From positions 682,001 through 746,000 of the forward strand of contig NZ_JAJHPV010000013.1 in assembly GCF_020831365.1 (NCBI RefSeq): 64,000 nucleotides of DNA, read 5' to 3'. Below, piece by piece: positions 45,857 to 53,475 of the stretch. Below the pieces are notes generated by a model. That model was given only the letters and a program-made list of their open reading frames with translations. It had not been told where the DNA came from and ran no database searches. The translations under genes were made by a program, and so were the position numbers. Position 1 is the first letter of the stretch. The number at the start of each line of letters is the position of its first letter. This DNA comes from Massilia agrisoli. GTDB taxonomy: Bacteria > Pseudomonadota > Gammaproteobacteria > Burkholderiales > Burkholderiaceae_D.

Positions 45857-46690
45857 TCAAAAGCAGCTCAGCGTTGAGGCGCCGTGCTGGATCACTTCCA
45901 CACAAGGTCGCTTGATGGCAAGTGGCGCGGCGGCGACGGCGGCGCGCCGTTTCACCGCCACGGCAGGCTTGGGCGCCGGCGCTTTCGGGCCGCCGAACAG
46001 CTCGGTCTTGGTGATGCCGGCGGTGCCCACGGTCTTCTGGTCGACCTGGTTGCGCAGCACCAGCGACAGGGTGCCGACGCTGCGCGCCAGGTCGAGCTTT
46101 TCGGAATCTTCGGGCGACAGCTCGAGGGTGACGGCGCTGACCACCTTGGGCTTGGTGTCGTCGCGGCCCGCCTCCTGGGCCACTGCAAGCACCAGCACCC
46201 GTTCGAGCACCGTGATGCTGATCTGCTTGCCGGCTTCGCCGTCGGCCTTGTCCTGCTGTGCGTTGACCATCACATCGACGTAATTGCCCGGCAGGGCAAA
46301 CCCGGCGACGCCGACCACGTCGTTGACGCGCACCGTCATGGCGCGCTTGCCGTCGGCAATTACCGCCGACAGTCCGCCCAGGGTGCCCAGCGGCGCCAGT
46401 TTGCCTTCGAGCAGCGGCTCGCCGCGCAGGATGCTGACTTTGACGATACGGTCCTGCAGCTCCTTGACGTCCTTGAACGCACCCGGCGGCATGGCGCCGG
46501 CGGGCCAGTCAAGGGTCGACAGCATCTCGGCGTTGATCTTGCTGCCCAGTTCGATATCGACCGCGGCCACCACCACCTTGTCGGAGGCGATGCCGGCCTG
46601 GCGCGACACCCAGCCGGTAGCGTAGGCGGCTGCCGCCAGGCCGATGAGCAGGGCCAGCAGGATCAGCCCGAGCGCTTTGAGGTTCTTCAT
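45857..46690 (-). CDS. rcpC: Tad assembly protein RcpC (CpaB)
   Basis: The 277-residue protein has an N-terminal membrane helix (LGLILLALLIGLAAAAYATGW), an SAF domain (about 38-105, KVVVAAVDIELGSKINAEMLSTL) and an RcpC/CpaB domain (about 110-220, MTVRVNDVVGVAGFALPGNYVDVMV). The tail is Ala/Pro/Lys-rich and contains two cysteines. CpaB-type proteins help secretin assembly in the periplasm. Confidence 0.93.
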   Translation of the reverse strand: MKNLKALGLILLALLIGLAAAAYATGWVSRQAGIASDKVVVAAVDIELGSKINAEMLSTLDWPAGAMPPGAFKDVKELQDRIVKVSILRGEPLLEGKLAPLGTLGGLSAVIADGKRAMTVRVNDVVGVAGFALPGNYVDVMVNAQQDKADGEAGKQISITVLERVLVLAVAQEAGRDDTKPKVVSAVTLELSPEDSEKLDLARSVGTLSLVLRNQVDQKTVGTAGITKTELFGGPKAPAPKPAVAVKRRAAVAAAPLAIKRPCVEVIQHGASTLSCF

Positions 46691-46711
46691 GGTGATGCCT
46701 CCGGGCGAGGG

Positions 46712-47296
46712 TTAGACGAGGTTGAACTGCCGGGCGATCAGGAAGCTGATGGTGCCGAACGCAATGCTGATGCCATAGGCAAGCTTGCCCACCGATGCGA
46801 CGGCGCCGGGCTGGAGCTGCGGGTTGCCGGTGGCAACCGAGGACCAGAACATGCCGCGCAAGATAGAACCGGTATTGGCCAGCATGCGTCCCATCACGCC
46901 CTTGTGCAGGGCATAGATAAGGGCGGAGATGCCGGCGGTGACGATGCAGAACAGCAGCGCGTAGGCGGTGTCCGAGACGCCGAGGAAGGCGCCAACCATC
47001 GCCATCAGCTTGACGTCGCCGGCGCCCATGGCGCGGATCAGGTACATCGGCAGCATCGCGAAAAATCCCAGCAGCATGCCGGCGGGCGCCCAGGTCCAGT
47101 CGGCGTGCCATTCGGCGGGAACGATGGTGTTGTAGAGCAGGGCGAACAGGATGCCGCCGCCGGTGATGCGGTTGGGGATGCGGAAAGTACGGTAATCGCT
47201 GACTGCCGCGGCCACCAGCAGGGCCAGCAGCACGCCGGTACGCGGATCGGTGACCAGCATGACGAGCAAGTCGAAGAAGGAGTCAAGTTCAGCCAT
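46712..47296 (-). CDS. tadV: Flp prepilin peptidase TadV (CpaA)
   Basis: The 194-residue type IV prepilin-peptidase-family membrane protein has the two aspartates expected: one in VSDYRTFRIPNRIT (about residue 33) and one in MGAGDVKLMAMVGAFLG (GxGD motif). About six hydrophobic helices are visible. It removes the leader peptides of Flp and TadE/TadF proteins. The start at 47296 (MAELDSFF) follows GAGAGA; it is probably the first gene of the tad operon. Confidence 0.93.
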   Translation of the reverse strand: MAELDSFFDLLVMLVTDPRTGVLLALLVAAAVSDYRTFRIPNRITGGGILFALLYNTIVPAEWHADWTWAPAGMLLGFFAMLPMYLIRAMGAGDVKLMAMVGAFLGVSDTAYALLFCIVTAGISALIYALHKGVMGRMLANTGSILRGMFWSSVATGNPQLQPGAVASVGKLAYGISIAFGTISFLIARQFNLV

Positions 47297-47647
47297 GATC
47301 TCTCTCGCAATGAGGTGGTGATCGATGGCTTGAGTATATTTAGGCGGGCTCAACCGCGAATCGGAGGGATGTCCTTTTCCCGCTGGGACGACGCTCCTGT
47401 TTTTTAATGAATTGAATAGTCCTTCGGCATCATGCGCCTAGTCGTTTTCTCCTGGTTCAGACAAAAATTGCGAAAATCGGGGTCAGACCACTGTTGTTTT
47501 GCAAAAATTGCGAAAATCGGGGTCAGACCACTGTTGTTTTGGAATATTCCAAAACAACAGTGGTCTGACCCCGATTTTCTAGCAACTCATTCAGTGCGGC
47601 ATGCCCCCCGACGACGCATGCATCTGTGAATGGTCTGCGAGGGTTGC
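47297..47647. other. gap upstream of the tad operon: tandem repeat and palindrome
   Basis: No gene was found in this stretch. The left part (47297-47460) must hold the tad promoter on the minus strand, but no clear -10/-35 pair was seen. The middle is occupied by the 40-nt direct repeats and 68-nt palindrome listed separately, and the right end borders the PEP-CTERM gene. Confidence 0.6.
47462..47579. repeat. 40-nt tandem repeat merged with a 68-nt perfect palindrome
   Basis: A 39-nt unit beginning CAAAAATTGCG and containing GGGGTCAGACCACTGTTG occurs at 47462-47500 and again at 47502-47540 (period 40). The second copy continues into a perfect palindrome, 47512-47579, with 34-nt arms and centre GGAATATTCC. 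The core GGGTCAGACC resembles the dispersed REP-like repeats common in related genomes. There is no transposase in the window. Confidence 0.92.
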
Positions 47648-48184
47648 TTAGGCCTGCGCCTTCTTGCGGCGGCGGGCCATGAAGCCTACCAGGCCAAGAC
47701 CGGCCAGCATCATGCCGTAGGTTTCTGGCTCCGGTACCGGCGCCAGCGCGATGTCGGCGTAGTACTTGCCGGCCGCGTTGGACATCACGCCGCCGCTGAC
47801 CTGCACGTAATAGGTGCCGGCCGCCAGGTTGTCGTAGTTGAGGCTCCACTGGTCGGCCAGCCCGGTCGACAGCTGGGTGCCGCCGAGGACCATGCCGCTG
47901 GCGTCGAACAGCGAGAAGCCGGTGATGTCCAGGCCGTTATTGGCGTTACCGGACAAGGAAACGAGGTCTGCCGTCAGGTCGCCTGCCGCCGTGGTGGTGA
48001 AGCTCCACCGGTCGGCGAACGTGGCGCCTGCGTTACTTCCCGTGAACAACGCGCCGAAGAATCCGGAGTTGTCTTCCAAGGTGATCGTTTGCAGTGGGTT
48101 ACTGATGTCTTCTGCAAGCGCCGAGTGCGACACGAGGCCGGCACTGGCCAGCACGATAGCGGAAACTAAGCTTTTCATTTTCAT
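47648..48184 (-). CDS. FxDxF/PEP-CTERM exported protein
   Basis: The 178-residue protein has a signal peptide (MKMKSLVSAIVLASAGLVSHSALA). A beta-rich middle contains FADRWSF, and the PEP-CTERM anchor at the end is VPEPETYGMMLAGLGLVGFMARRRKK. Such proteins are cut and transferred by exosortase/EpsH and are linked to exopolysaccharide and floc formation. No exosortase gene is in the window. A good ribosome site (AGAGGT) precedes the start. Confidence 0.93.
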   Translation of the reverse strand: MKMKSLVSAIVLASAGLVSHSALAEDISNPLQTITLEDNSGFFGALFTGSNAGATFADRWSFTTTAAGDLTADLVSLSGNANNGLDITGFSLFDASGMVLGGTQLSTGLADQWSLNYDNLAAGTYYVQVSGGVMSNAAGKYYADIALAPVPEPETYGMMLAGLGLVGFMARRRKKAQA

Positions 48185-48734
48185 GGTTTACCTCTTCAAT
48201 TGATGGGTCCGATATAGCTGGGCCCGGTTGAACGAGGTGGCAAAGTAGCATGGCGAAAAGTCCGATTTGTTGGGTTTCCCTTAACGGTTACAGCTAGTTG
48301 CAAATTGGTTGTCGGCACGACAAGTTTACGTCGGTTACTGTCGGTTCAAGTTGTCTCATAGTGCGGCATATTGGCAGAAGATAAATTTTCGTCCTAAAGG
48401 GCATGCGTCTTTTCAATATTCGTCAGTTTGGTCCTACGCGCACGCGGCAGGTCTGTGAAGGGAAATGATTTCCAAGCGGAAAATCCAAGGTGGCGGGACC
48501 CCATCCCGCGTATTTGTCATCTGTATAGTCAAAAATGCAGTTCGTCGCATTTTCGTGGTCCGCCCCGCGATCGCTGGCTATAGTTATCGCTTCAGTAAAA
48601 AGCAAGAGTGCGGGCATTGAAACAATCCACTGGAAGGCGGCTCCGCTTACTGGTAGTGTATTGACAAGCGTGCATGCACGGCATAAAACCAAGCTCGCCA
48701 GCAACAAGCTGGCAGCGAACTGTCTGGAGATGGG
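48185..48734. other. 550-nt divergent gap with a promoter for the DUF2807 gene
   Basis: No gene was recognised. The gap is AT-richer than its neighbours. At its right end there is a near-consensus promoter (listed separately) for the gene at 48735; the PEP-CTERM promoter should lie in the left part but was not resolved. Confidence 0.5.
48661..48689 (+). promoter_or_regulatory. sigma-70 promoter with palindrome in the spacer
   Basis: TTGACA (48661-48666), a 17-nt spacer, then TAAAAC (48684-48689). The spacer holds the perfect 12-nt palindrome CGTGCATGCACG (48669-48680), a possible operator where a bound protein would block RNA polymerase. It drives the DUF2807 gene 46 nt downstream. Confidence 0.65.
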
Positions 48735-49508
48735 ATGAGTAAGTACCTGAACGTGGGTGTCGTCATTGCGGCGTTCTTCGCCTTTATCGGAAACGCGTTC
48801 GCGGCGGGCGCCGACGATGTCGTGACTGAAACCCGTCCCGTCGACGCGCGCGCCGTGCGCGTCAAGCTTGACGGCGTCATCGACCTCAAGCTCAGGCAAG
48901 GTCCCGTTCCCCATCTGGTGATTACCGGCGACAAGCGCTGGCTCGACAAGACCACCGTCGTCCAGCACGGCGACACGATCAACATCGGCACCGAAATGCG
49001 CGGCTTTAAGTTGCACCGCCACAGCAGCGTGCGCGCCGAGCTGACCCTGCCGAACCTGCGCGAGGTGTCGTCCGAAAGCGTGGGCTGGACCGAGATCCGC
49101 GGCTTTTCCGGCGACGAACTCGACCTGTCGCTGGAAGGCGCAGGCTCCATGAAGGTCAGCTGTAGCTACCGCATCGTCACGGCCAGCCTGGGCGGCGTAG
49201 GCAGCATGAACATTGAGGGCGTCGACAGCGAAGGCATCGACCTGAACTTGCGCGGCGCCGGCTTTGTCACACTGCACGGGCGTAGCAAGTGGCTGAAGGC
49301 AACCTTAGGAGGCCTCGGCGGCCTTGACGCGCAGCACTTCCAGGTCGATACGGTCAACCTTGAGCTGAGCGGCCTGGGCAACGCCTCGGTCACCGCGCGC
49401 GAAAACGCGAACCTGAACCTGTCGGGGCTGGGCTCGGTAACGGTGTACGGCAAGCCGCTCAACCGCAGCGTCAGCGTCGACGGCCTCGGCAAGGTCAGCT
49501 GGAAATAA
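48735..49508 (+). CDS. DUF2807 (GIN-domain) exported protein
   Basis: The 257-residue protein has a signal peptide (MSKYLNVGVVIAAFFAFIGNAFAAG). The rest is a DUF2807 right-handed beta-helix-like domain (about 35-235) with repeating short strands such as LSLEGAGSMKVS, ASLGGVGSMNIE and LELSGLGNASVT. These proteins are thought to be periplasmic or surface-associated, sometimes adhesin heads; the role is unsettled. It has its own promoter with a possible operator. Confidence 0.88.
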   Translation: MSKYLNVGVVIAAFFAFIGNAFAAGADDVVTETRPVDARAVRVKLDGVIDLKLRQGPVPHLVITGDKRWLDKTTVVQHGDTINIGTEMRGFKLHRHSSVRAELTLPNLREVSSESVGWTEIRGFSGDELDLSLEGAGSMKVSCSYRIVTASLGGVGSMNIEGVDSEGIDLNLRGAGFVTLHGRSKWLKATLGGLGGLDAQHFQVDTVNLELSGLGNASVTARENANLNLSGLGSVTVYGKPLNRSVSVDGLGKVSWK

Positions 49509-49567
49509 AAAAGAGCAGTCCTCAGAAGAGGACCGGCAGGGTGTACTAACAGAACCCAGTTTGAGAC

Positions 49568-50179
49568 ATGAAAAAATTATTCGTTGCGATCACATTCGCA
49601 CTAGGCCTGCATGCCAGCGCGGTGGCGGGCTTTACTGAAGGCGCCAACGCCTACAATGCAAAAAACTACGCGCTGGCACTGAAAGAAGTTACGCCGCTGG
49701 CCAAAAAAGGCCACGCGGACGCGCAGCACTTGCTCGGCCTGATGTATTACATGGGCCGTGGCGTCGCGCGCGATTACAAGCAGGCGCTGAGCTGGCACCG
49801 CAAGGCCGCAATGCAGGGCAAGTCCGACGCGCAGTATGTCGTCGGCGCCATGTATTACACCGGCAATGCTGTCCCACAGGACCACAAGACAGCGATCTCG
49901 TGGTTCCGCAAGGCGGCCGAGCAGGGCCATGCCGAAGCGCAGCACGCGCTCGGGCTGATGTACCGCTACCATGCGGCCGGCTTGCCGCAGGACGTGGTGC
50001 TTGCCTACATGCTGTGGAACCTGGCGGCAGCCAACGGCAACGCCAACGCGGTCGAGCAGCGCGCGGCGATTGCCCGGCGCATGACGCCTGAACAGATCGA
50101 GGAAGCGCAGGCAATGTCACGGTCATGGCGCCCTGGCACGCCGTTGCCAACGCGATCGAGGACGGGCGACAACACCTGA
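49568..50179 (+). CDS. Sel1-repeat (TPR-like) exported protein
   Basis: The 203-residue protein has a signal peptide (MKKLFVAITFALGLHASAVAG) and three to four Sel1-like repeats of about 36 residues: GHADAQHLLGLMYYMGRGVARDYKQAL, GKSDAQYVVGAMYYTGNAVPQDHKTAI and GHAEAQHALGLMYRYHAAGLPQDVVLAY. Such repeats form protein-binding surfaces. The partner is unknown. It is followed closely by the VOC-like gene, with a 33-nt gap. Confidence 0.9.
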   Translation: MKKLFVAITFALGLHASAVAGFTEGANAYNAKNYALALKEVTPLAKKGHADAQHLLGLMYYMGRGVARDYKQALSWHRKAAMQGKSDAQYVVGAMYYTGNAVPQDHKTAISWFRKAAEQGHAEAQHALGLMYRYHAAGLPQDVVLAYMLWNLAAANGNANAVEQRAAIARRMTPEQIEEAQAMSRSWRPGTPLPTRSRTGDNT

Positions 50180-50212
50180 AGCCATTCATCCTTCACCCAT
50201 CGGAGAACGAAC

Positions 50213-50692
50213 ATGGTCAGCAAAAATACGATTTGCCTGTGGTTCAACAGCGATGCAGTAGAAGCGGCGCAATTTTACGCAGAGACCTTTCCGGACAGCT
50301 CGGTGGGAGCGATCATGCGCGCGCCCTCGGACTATCCCTCCGGCAAGCAAGGCGACGTGTTGACTGTAGATTTCACGGTGGCTGGCATCCCTTGCCTTGG
50401 CCTCAACGGTGGACCTGGCATTAAACACAGCATCGCGTTTTCGTTCCAGATCGCCACCGACGACCAGGCCGAGACCGACCGCCTGTGGAATGCGATTGTC
50501 CGCAACGGCGGACAGGCCAGCGAATGCGGCTGGTGCCAGGATAAGTGGGGAATATCGTGGCAGATCACGCCACGCGTTCTTACTTCAGCGATCACTGATC
50601 CTGACCCGGCTGTGGCGAAACGGGCTTTTGAAGCCATGATGACGATGGGGAAAATCGACATCGCGAAGATCGAGGCTGCCGTTCGAGGTTGA
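50213..50692 (+). CDS. VOC/PhnB-like protein
   Basis: The 159-residue protein belongs to the PhnB-like branch of the glyoxalase/VOC superfamily: CLWFNSDAVEAAQFYAETFPDSSV at residues about 8-31, HSIAFSFQIATDD in the middle and ECGWCQDKWGISWQI near residue 105. Many members carry the label 3-demethylubiquinone methyltransferase without evidence. The metal and substrate are unknown. It converges with the small gene at 50696 across a 3-nt gap. Confidence 0.88.
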   Translation: MVSKNTICLWFNSDAVEAAQFYAETFPDSSVGAIMRAPSDYPSGKQGDVLTVDFTVAGIPCLGLNGGPGIKHSIAFSFQIATDDQAETDRLWNAIVRNGGQASECGWCQDKWGISWQITPRVLTSAITDPDPAVAKRAFEAMMTMGKIDIAKIEAAVRG

Positions 50693-50695
50693 GCC

Positions 50696-51037
50696 TCAGG
50701 GAGCGCCCTTTGCGACGAGGGCAGCGTGCCACTCGGCATAGGGCGTGTTGGCGACCATGCGCCTGTTGAAATCCGGTGCGCCGTCGGTCCACCATACTGG
50801 CCCGCGCTCGCCCAGGGCACGCTTGCTGGCGTCGACCGCGGCGCGCGCGCTGCGCTCTGCTTGCGTGTCGCCAGCTTTCTTGGCTGCGCCAACATTCCTG
50901 CGCGCCGTCATCAGTTGATTCACGAGCTTCTGCCTTTCGTCGGGCGTGAGCTGTGGATTGCTTGTGCGCCAGAGTCGACCCGCTACAACGAAGTAGCGTC
51001 CGTCGGGAGTGCTTGGATACTTATCGGCGGTCGGCAT
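50696..51037 (-). CDS. conserved hypothetical protein
   Basis: The family is not named. The 113-residue protein has no signal or membrane segment. It starts PDGRYFVVAGRLWRTSNPQL, continues with a basic helical middle (ERQKLVNQLMTARRNVGAAKK) and ends RGPVWWTDGAPDFNRRMVANTPYAEWH. The compact, well-patterned sequence and the tail-to-tail packing with the preceding gene support a real gene. No function can be assigned. Confidence 0.75.
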   Translation of the reverse strand: MPTADKYPSTPDGRYFVVAGRLWRTSNPQLTPDERQKLVNQLMTARRNVGAAKKAGDTQAERSARAAVDASKRALGERGPVWWTDGAPDFNRRMVANTPYAEWHAALVAKGAP

Positions 51038-51327
51038 GGCCTAACTATACCTACTGCATCCCCAGAGCCCGCGCCCGGATGGCGCGCATGAGCATGACGG
51101 CATGATGGAGGATGAGGCCCGGCCGCGTTTGACGTCACTCCTGAGTTGGCTACGAGCGGGTCAAAAAAACCGCGTACTTGGCAAGGCGTCAACAAAAAAC
51201 CGTACACTGAGCCGTTTCGATGTCCGTTTTCGGCCAGAAGCTGACGTAGGTGGGTTATATAAAGGGTCGGCATGCGCGAGCATTCGGTCGGAGTACCAAG
51301 TAATAGACAAGCAGGATATCTTCTTAT
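51038..51327. other. 290-nt gap at the left edge of an AT-richer islet
   Basis: No gene was recognised. Base composition changes across the gap from GC-rich to AT-richer. It holds the imperfectly palindromic element at 51222-51241 whose related inverted copy lies at 52588-52607, and a TATATAA box around 51256 that could be the -10 of the next gene. Confidence 0.45.
51222..51241. repeat. dispersed element, copy 1 of 2
   Basis: GTCCGTTTTCGGCCAGAAGC matches the reverse complement of 52588-52607 at 16 of 20 positions and is itself an imperfect palindrome together with the next four bases. The two copies face each other around the hypothetical genes at 51.3 and 52.1 kb. Confidence 0.5.
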
Positions 51328-51975
51328 ATGAACCAGGAAAAAGTTCACGCATTTTTGGAACGAACTAACCATTTTCATCAGGTGGTGGATTCGCATATTG
51401 TTGGCCTCACCCCAGCAGATGGAACTCGCTACTCCATTGCGTTCCAGGCCGCCTTGCTTTCGCTAGAGCATGCAAGCGCGTGTGTAGTACTGATTCGTAG
51501 TGGATTGTTCCCTTCCGCGTTCGCTCTGATGCGCACGCAATATGAGAGTCTTGTGCGCGGGATTTGGCTCCTACATGCGGCGAGCGAAATGTGGGTCGAC
51601 AAGCTAAGCGAGCCGTTGACGCTGGAGAACGCCAAACGGGCGAACGAAGGCTTAGGACTAGCGGACATGTTGAAGCAACTTGAAATTAGTCCGAATTCTC
51701 CAAAGTCAATTGTCGAACAATTGAAGGATTATAAGGACGCGTCGTGGAAGGCTATGAATAGCTACACTCATGGCGGCTTACATCCGCTTTCGAGGATGAT
51801 AACAGGCTACCCAGTGCAACTTACTTTCGATGTCATACGCAACTCGAACGCTATCGTCGCACTTGCTGGGCAACTTGCATCAATTCTTACCGGAGACCCG
51901 CGTAAAATGGGGCCGTTAAGATCGATCCATGCAGACTTTGCAGATTGCCTTCCTATCCTCAGCCCGAATCCATGA
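51328..51975 (+). CDS. hypothetical protein, DUF5677/DUF6988-like
   Basis: The 215-residue, mostly helical protein contains AALLSLEHASACVVLIRSG and SAFALMRTQYESLVRGIWLLHAAS, a pattern seen in proteins of the DUF5677/DUF6988 sort (HEPN-like helices). The match is from memory and is tentative. The codon usage is AT-richer than the surrounding core genes, which suggests acquisition by transfer. No neighbour gives a role. Confidence 0.65.
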   Translation: MNQEKVHAFLERTNHFHQVVDSHIVGLTPADGTRYSIAFQAALLSLEHASACVVLIRSGLFPSAFALMRTQYESLVRGIWLLHAASEMWVDKLSEPLTLENAKRANEGLGLADMLKQLEISPNSPKSIVEQLKDYKDASWKAMNSYTHGGLHPLSRMITGYPVQLTFDVIRNSNAIVALAGQLASILTGDPRKMGPLRSIHADFADCLPILSPNP

Positions 51976-52130
51976 CAGGGTTGCTGATGTGTTCCTACCT
52001 CTAGTAAACCTATGCCTAATTAAACGCTCGTTCGTACCGTACCGGACCTTGATCACTGAGCCTTGACGAAGTCCGGAATCGCACACAAGCGCCCCATACG
52101 CTTCCTTCACCTGCTAAATTGAGATTAATC

Positions 52131-52535
52131 ATGCCAGACTATGCCGATGTTGCTGTACGAGCTGCTCTTAAACTTCGTAGTGGACCGATCTCGCCACGCG
52201 AGGCTTGGGACGATGCGGCAGTTGAAGTGTTCCCCGAGAGCGCTTCCATGCAATCAAAAGGCTGTCCTCGCACGACCTTTCTCACGCTTTGCGCTAGTGG
52301 CGCGGTAAAGGATCTGCCTGGTGCAGGCGTTGTGGGGGACAGCGAAAATGCGCGCCATGCCAAAGATTGCCTAGCGCTCCTGGCCGGACATCCTGGTTAC
52401 GTAGCGATGCCTCCTCGGCAGCTCTGGACCGTAGTCACACATGCGTCTGGGAAGGCCTATAACCAGCAGATGCATGTGATTCTAGGTCTAGCCAAAGCTG
52501 GACTGCTTCGATTCGGGGAGCACCTCCAAACTTGA
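52131..52535 (+). CDS. hypothetical protein, DUF6979-like
   Basis: The 134-residue protein has the order VRAALKLRSGPISPREAWDDAA, then KGCPRTTFLTLCASGAV and NQQMHVILGLAKAGLLRF at the end, resembling small proteins named DUF6979. This identification is uncertain. The ATG at 52131 is used; a TTG at 52119 also opens the frame. It lies in the AT-richer islet. Confidence 0.6.
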   Translation: MPDYADVAVRAALKLRSGPISPREAWDDAAVEVFPESASMQSKGCPRTTFLTLCASGAVKDLPGAGVVGDSENARHAKDCLALLAGHPGYVAMPPRQLWTVVTHASGKAYNQQMHVILGLAKAGLLRFGEHLQT

Positions 52536-52587
52536 GACGAGGTCCTCGATGGCATGCGGCCACAGCCTGTGACCGAAGTGAGGGACT

Positions 52588-52607
52588 GGTTCCGGCCAAA
52601 AGCGGAC
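52588..52607. repeat. dispersed element, copy 2 of 2 (inverted)
   Basis: GGTTCCGGCCAAAAGCGGAC is the inverted partner of 51222-51241 (16 of 20 positions). It lies between the second and third hypothetical genes of the islet. Confidence 0.5.
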
Positions 52608-52674
52608 TTAACAATGTCGAGTGAACCACTATCATCTGGTTGAGAGCGGGACCTAGGAGAGAAGGATAGAAAGC

Positions 52675-52977
52675 GTGAACCTGGAAGAAGCAGTTGCGAA
52701 AGCTCGCGAGGTGTCGGATGACATGGTATTGGTCGCGATTCCACCATTCACATGGGGGAGCGAGGCCAGGTATATCCCACTTACGGATGACTTTCGCGTT
52801 CCTTCGCAGATCGCAGATGAGGGCTTCGAAGTAGTACTCGGTCACGAAGACCTAATCACCCAGCTCGACTATTTGACTGAGAAAAAGGTCAGCAAAAAAA
52901 CAGCCGCTGAGTTCGTCGCCCATTACGCAGTGCATGATGACTGGCCAGCTTGGTTCAGCGATCTTAAAGAGGCTTAG
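52675..52977 (+). CDS. hypothetical protein
   Basis: The 100-residue acidic protein is not recognised. It starts at a GTG behind a good purine-rich ribosome site (AGGAGAGAAGGA). The sequence MNLEEAVAKAREVSDDMVLVAIPPFTW and KKVSKKTAAEFVAHYAVHDDWPAW looks like a compact alpha/beta fold. It has no signal peptide. It is part of the AT-richer islet, and its start suggests a real gene. Confidence 0.6.
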   Translation: MNLEEAVAKAREVSDDMVLVAIPPFTWGSEARYIPLTDDFRVPSQIADEGFEVVLGHEDLITQLDYLTEKKVSKKTAAEFVAHYAVHDDWPAWFSDLKEA

Positions 52978-53150
52978 CCGAGTCGCGGTCAATGGCTGCT
53001 TCGGGGCGATACCCGTCCATCATACAGTCTGCGATTTTCCGGCCCATGGCGACCTGCTATGCTGAGCTCATCGGCCGGCGTCGCCCACAAGCGGTCGCAT
53101 TAGCGACGCGTTTTGTCAGCTTTAAACTAGTTGCGTATCAGGAGAACACA

Positions 53151-53390
53151 ATGGTTGGAAAATTCTTGAAGCGCGCGGCGATCGTCGATCTTATTAAGAG
53201 CGAAGAGCGAACTAACTCCATACAGAAACGGGATGGTTTAACCATGCATCCCATACGAGCGACTGTCTGTGGCTGCCCAGATCCTAACTGCGGCGGCTGG
53301 CACGACATCATTACCGAACGTACGATACCTACAGCGGAAGAGTGCACGTCGATCCTTAAGGAAGAAAAAGAAAAGAGGAAGCAAGCGTAG
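53151..53390 (+). CDS. small hypothetical protein with a Cys cluster
   Basis: This 79-residue protein starts at an ATG with GGAG 6 nt upstream; frame-open sequence to 52992 is ignored. The middle has VCGCPDPNCGGWHDI, a tight set of three cysteines and a histidine that could bind a metal. The C-terminus is strongly charged (LKEEKEKRKQA). No family is recognised. Confidence 0.6.
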   Translation: MVGKFLKRAAIVDLIKSEERTNSIQKRDGLTMHPIRATVCGCPDPNCGGWHDIITERTIPTAEECTSILKEEKEKRKQA

Positions 53391-53475
53391 AGGTGAAAAA
53401 GGTCTGCCTCGGGTCGGGAGCGGCCTTAAACGAGGTGCCTTACAATCACTCTTTCCGTCCAAGGAGCGATTCCCC

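Noticed and set aside
47462-47540. Direct repeats of 39 nt considered as a CRISPR array
   Set aside because: There are only two copies separated by one base, with no spacers and no cas genes; the second copy continues into a palindrome.
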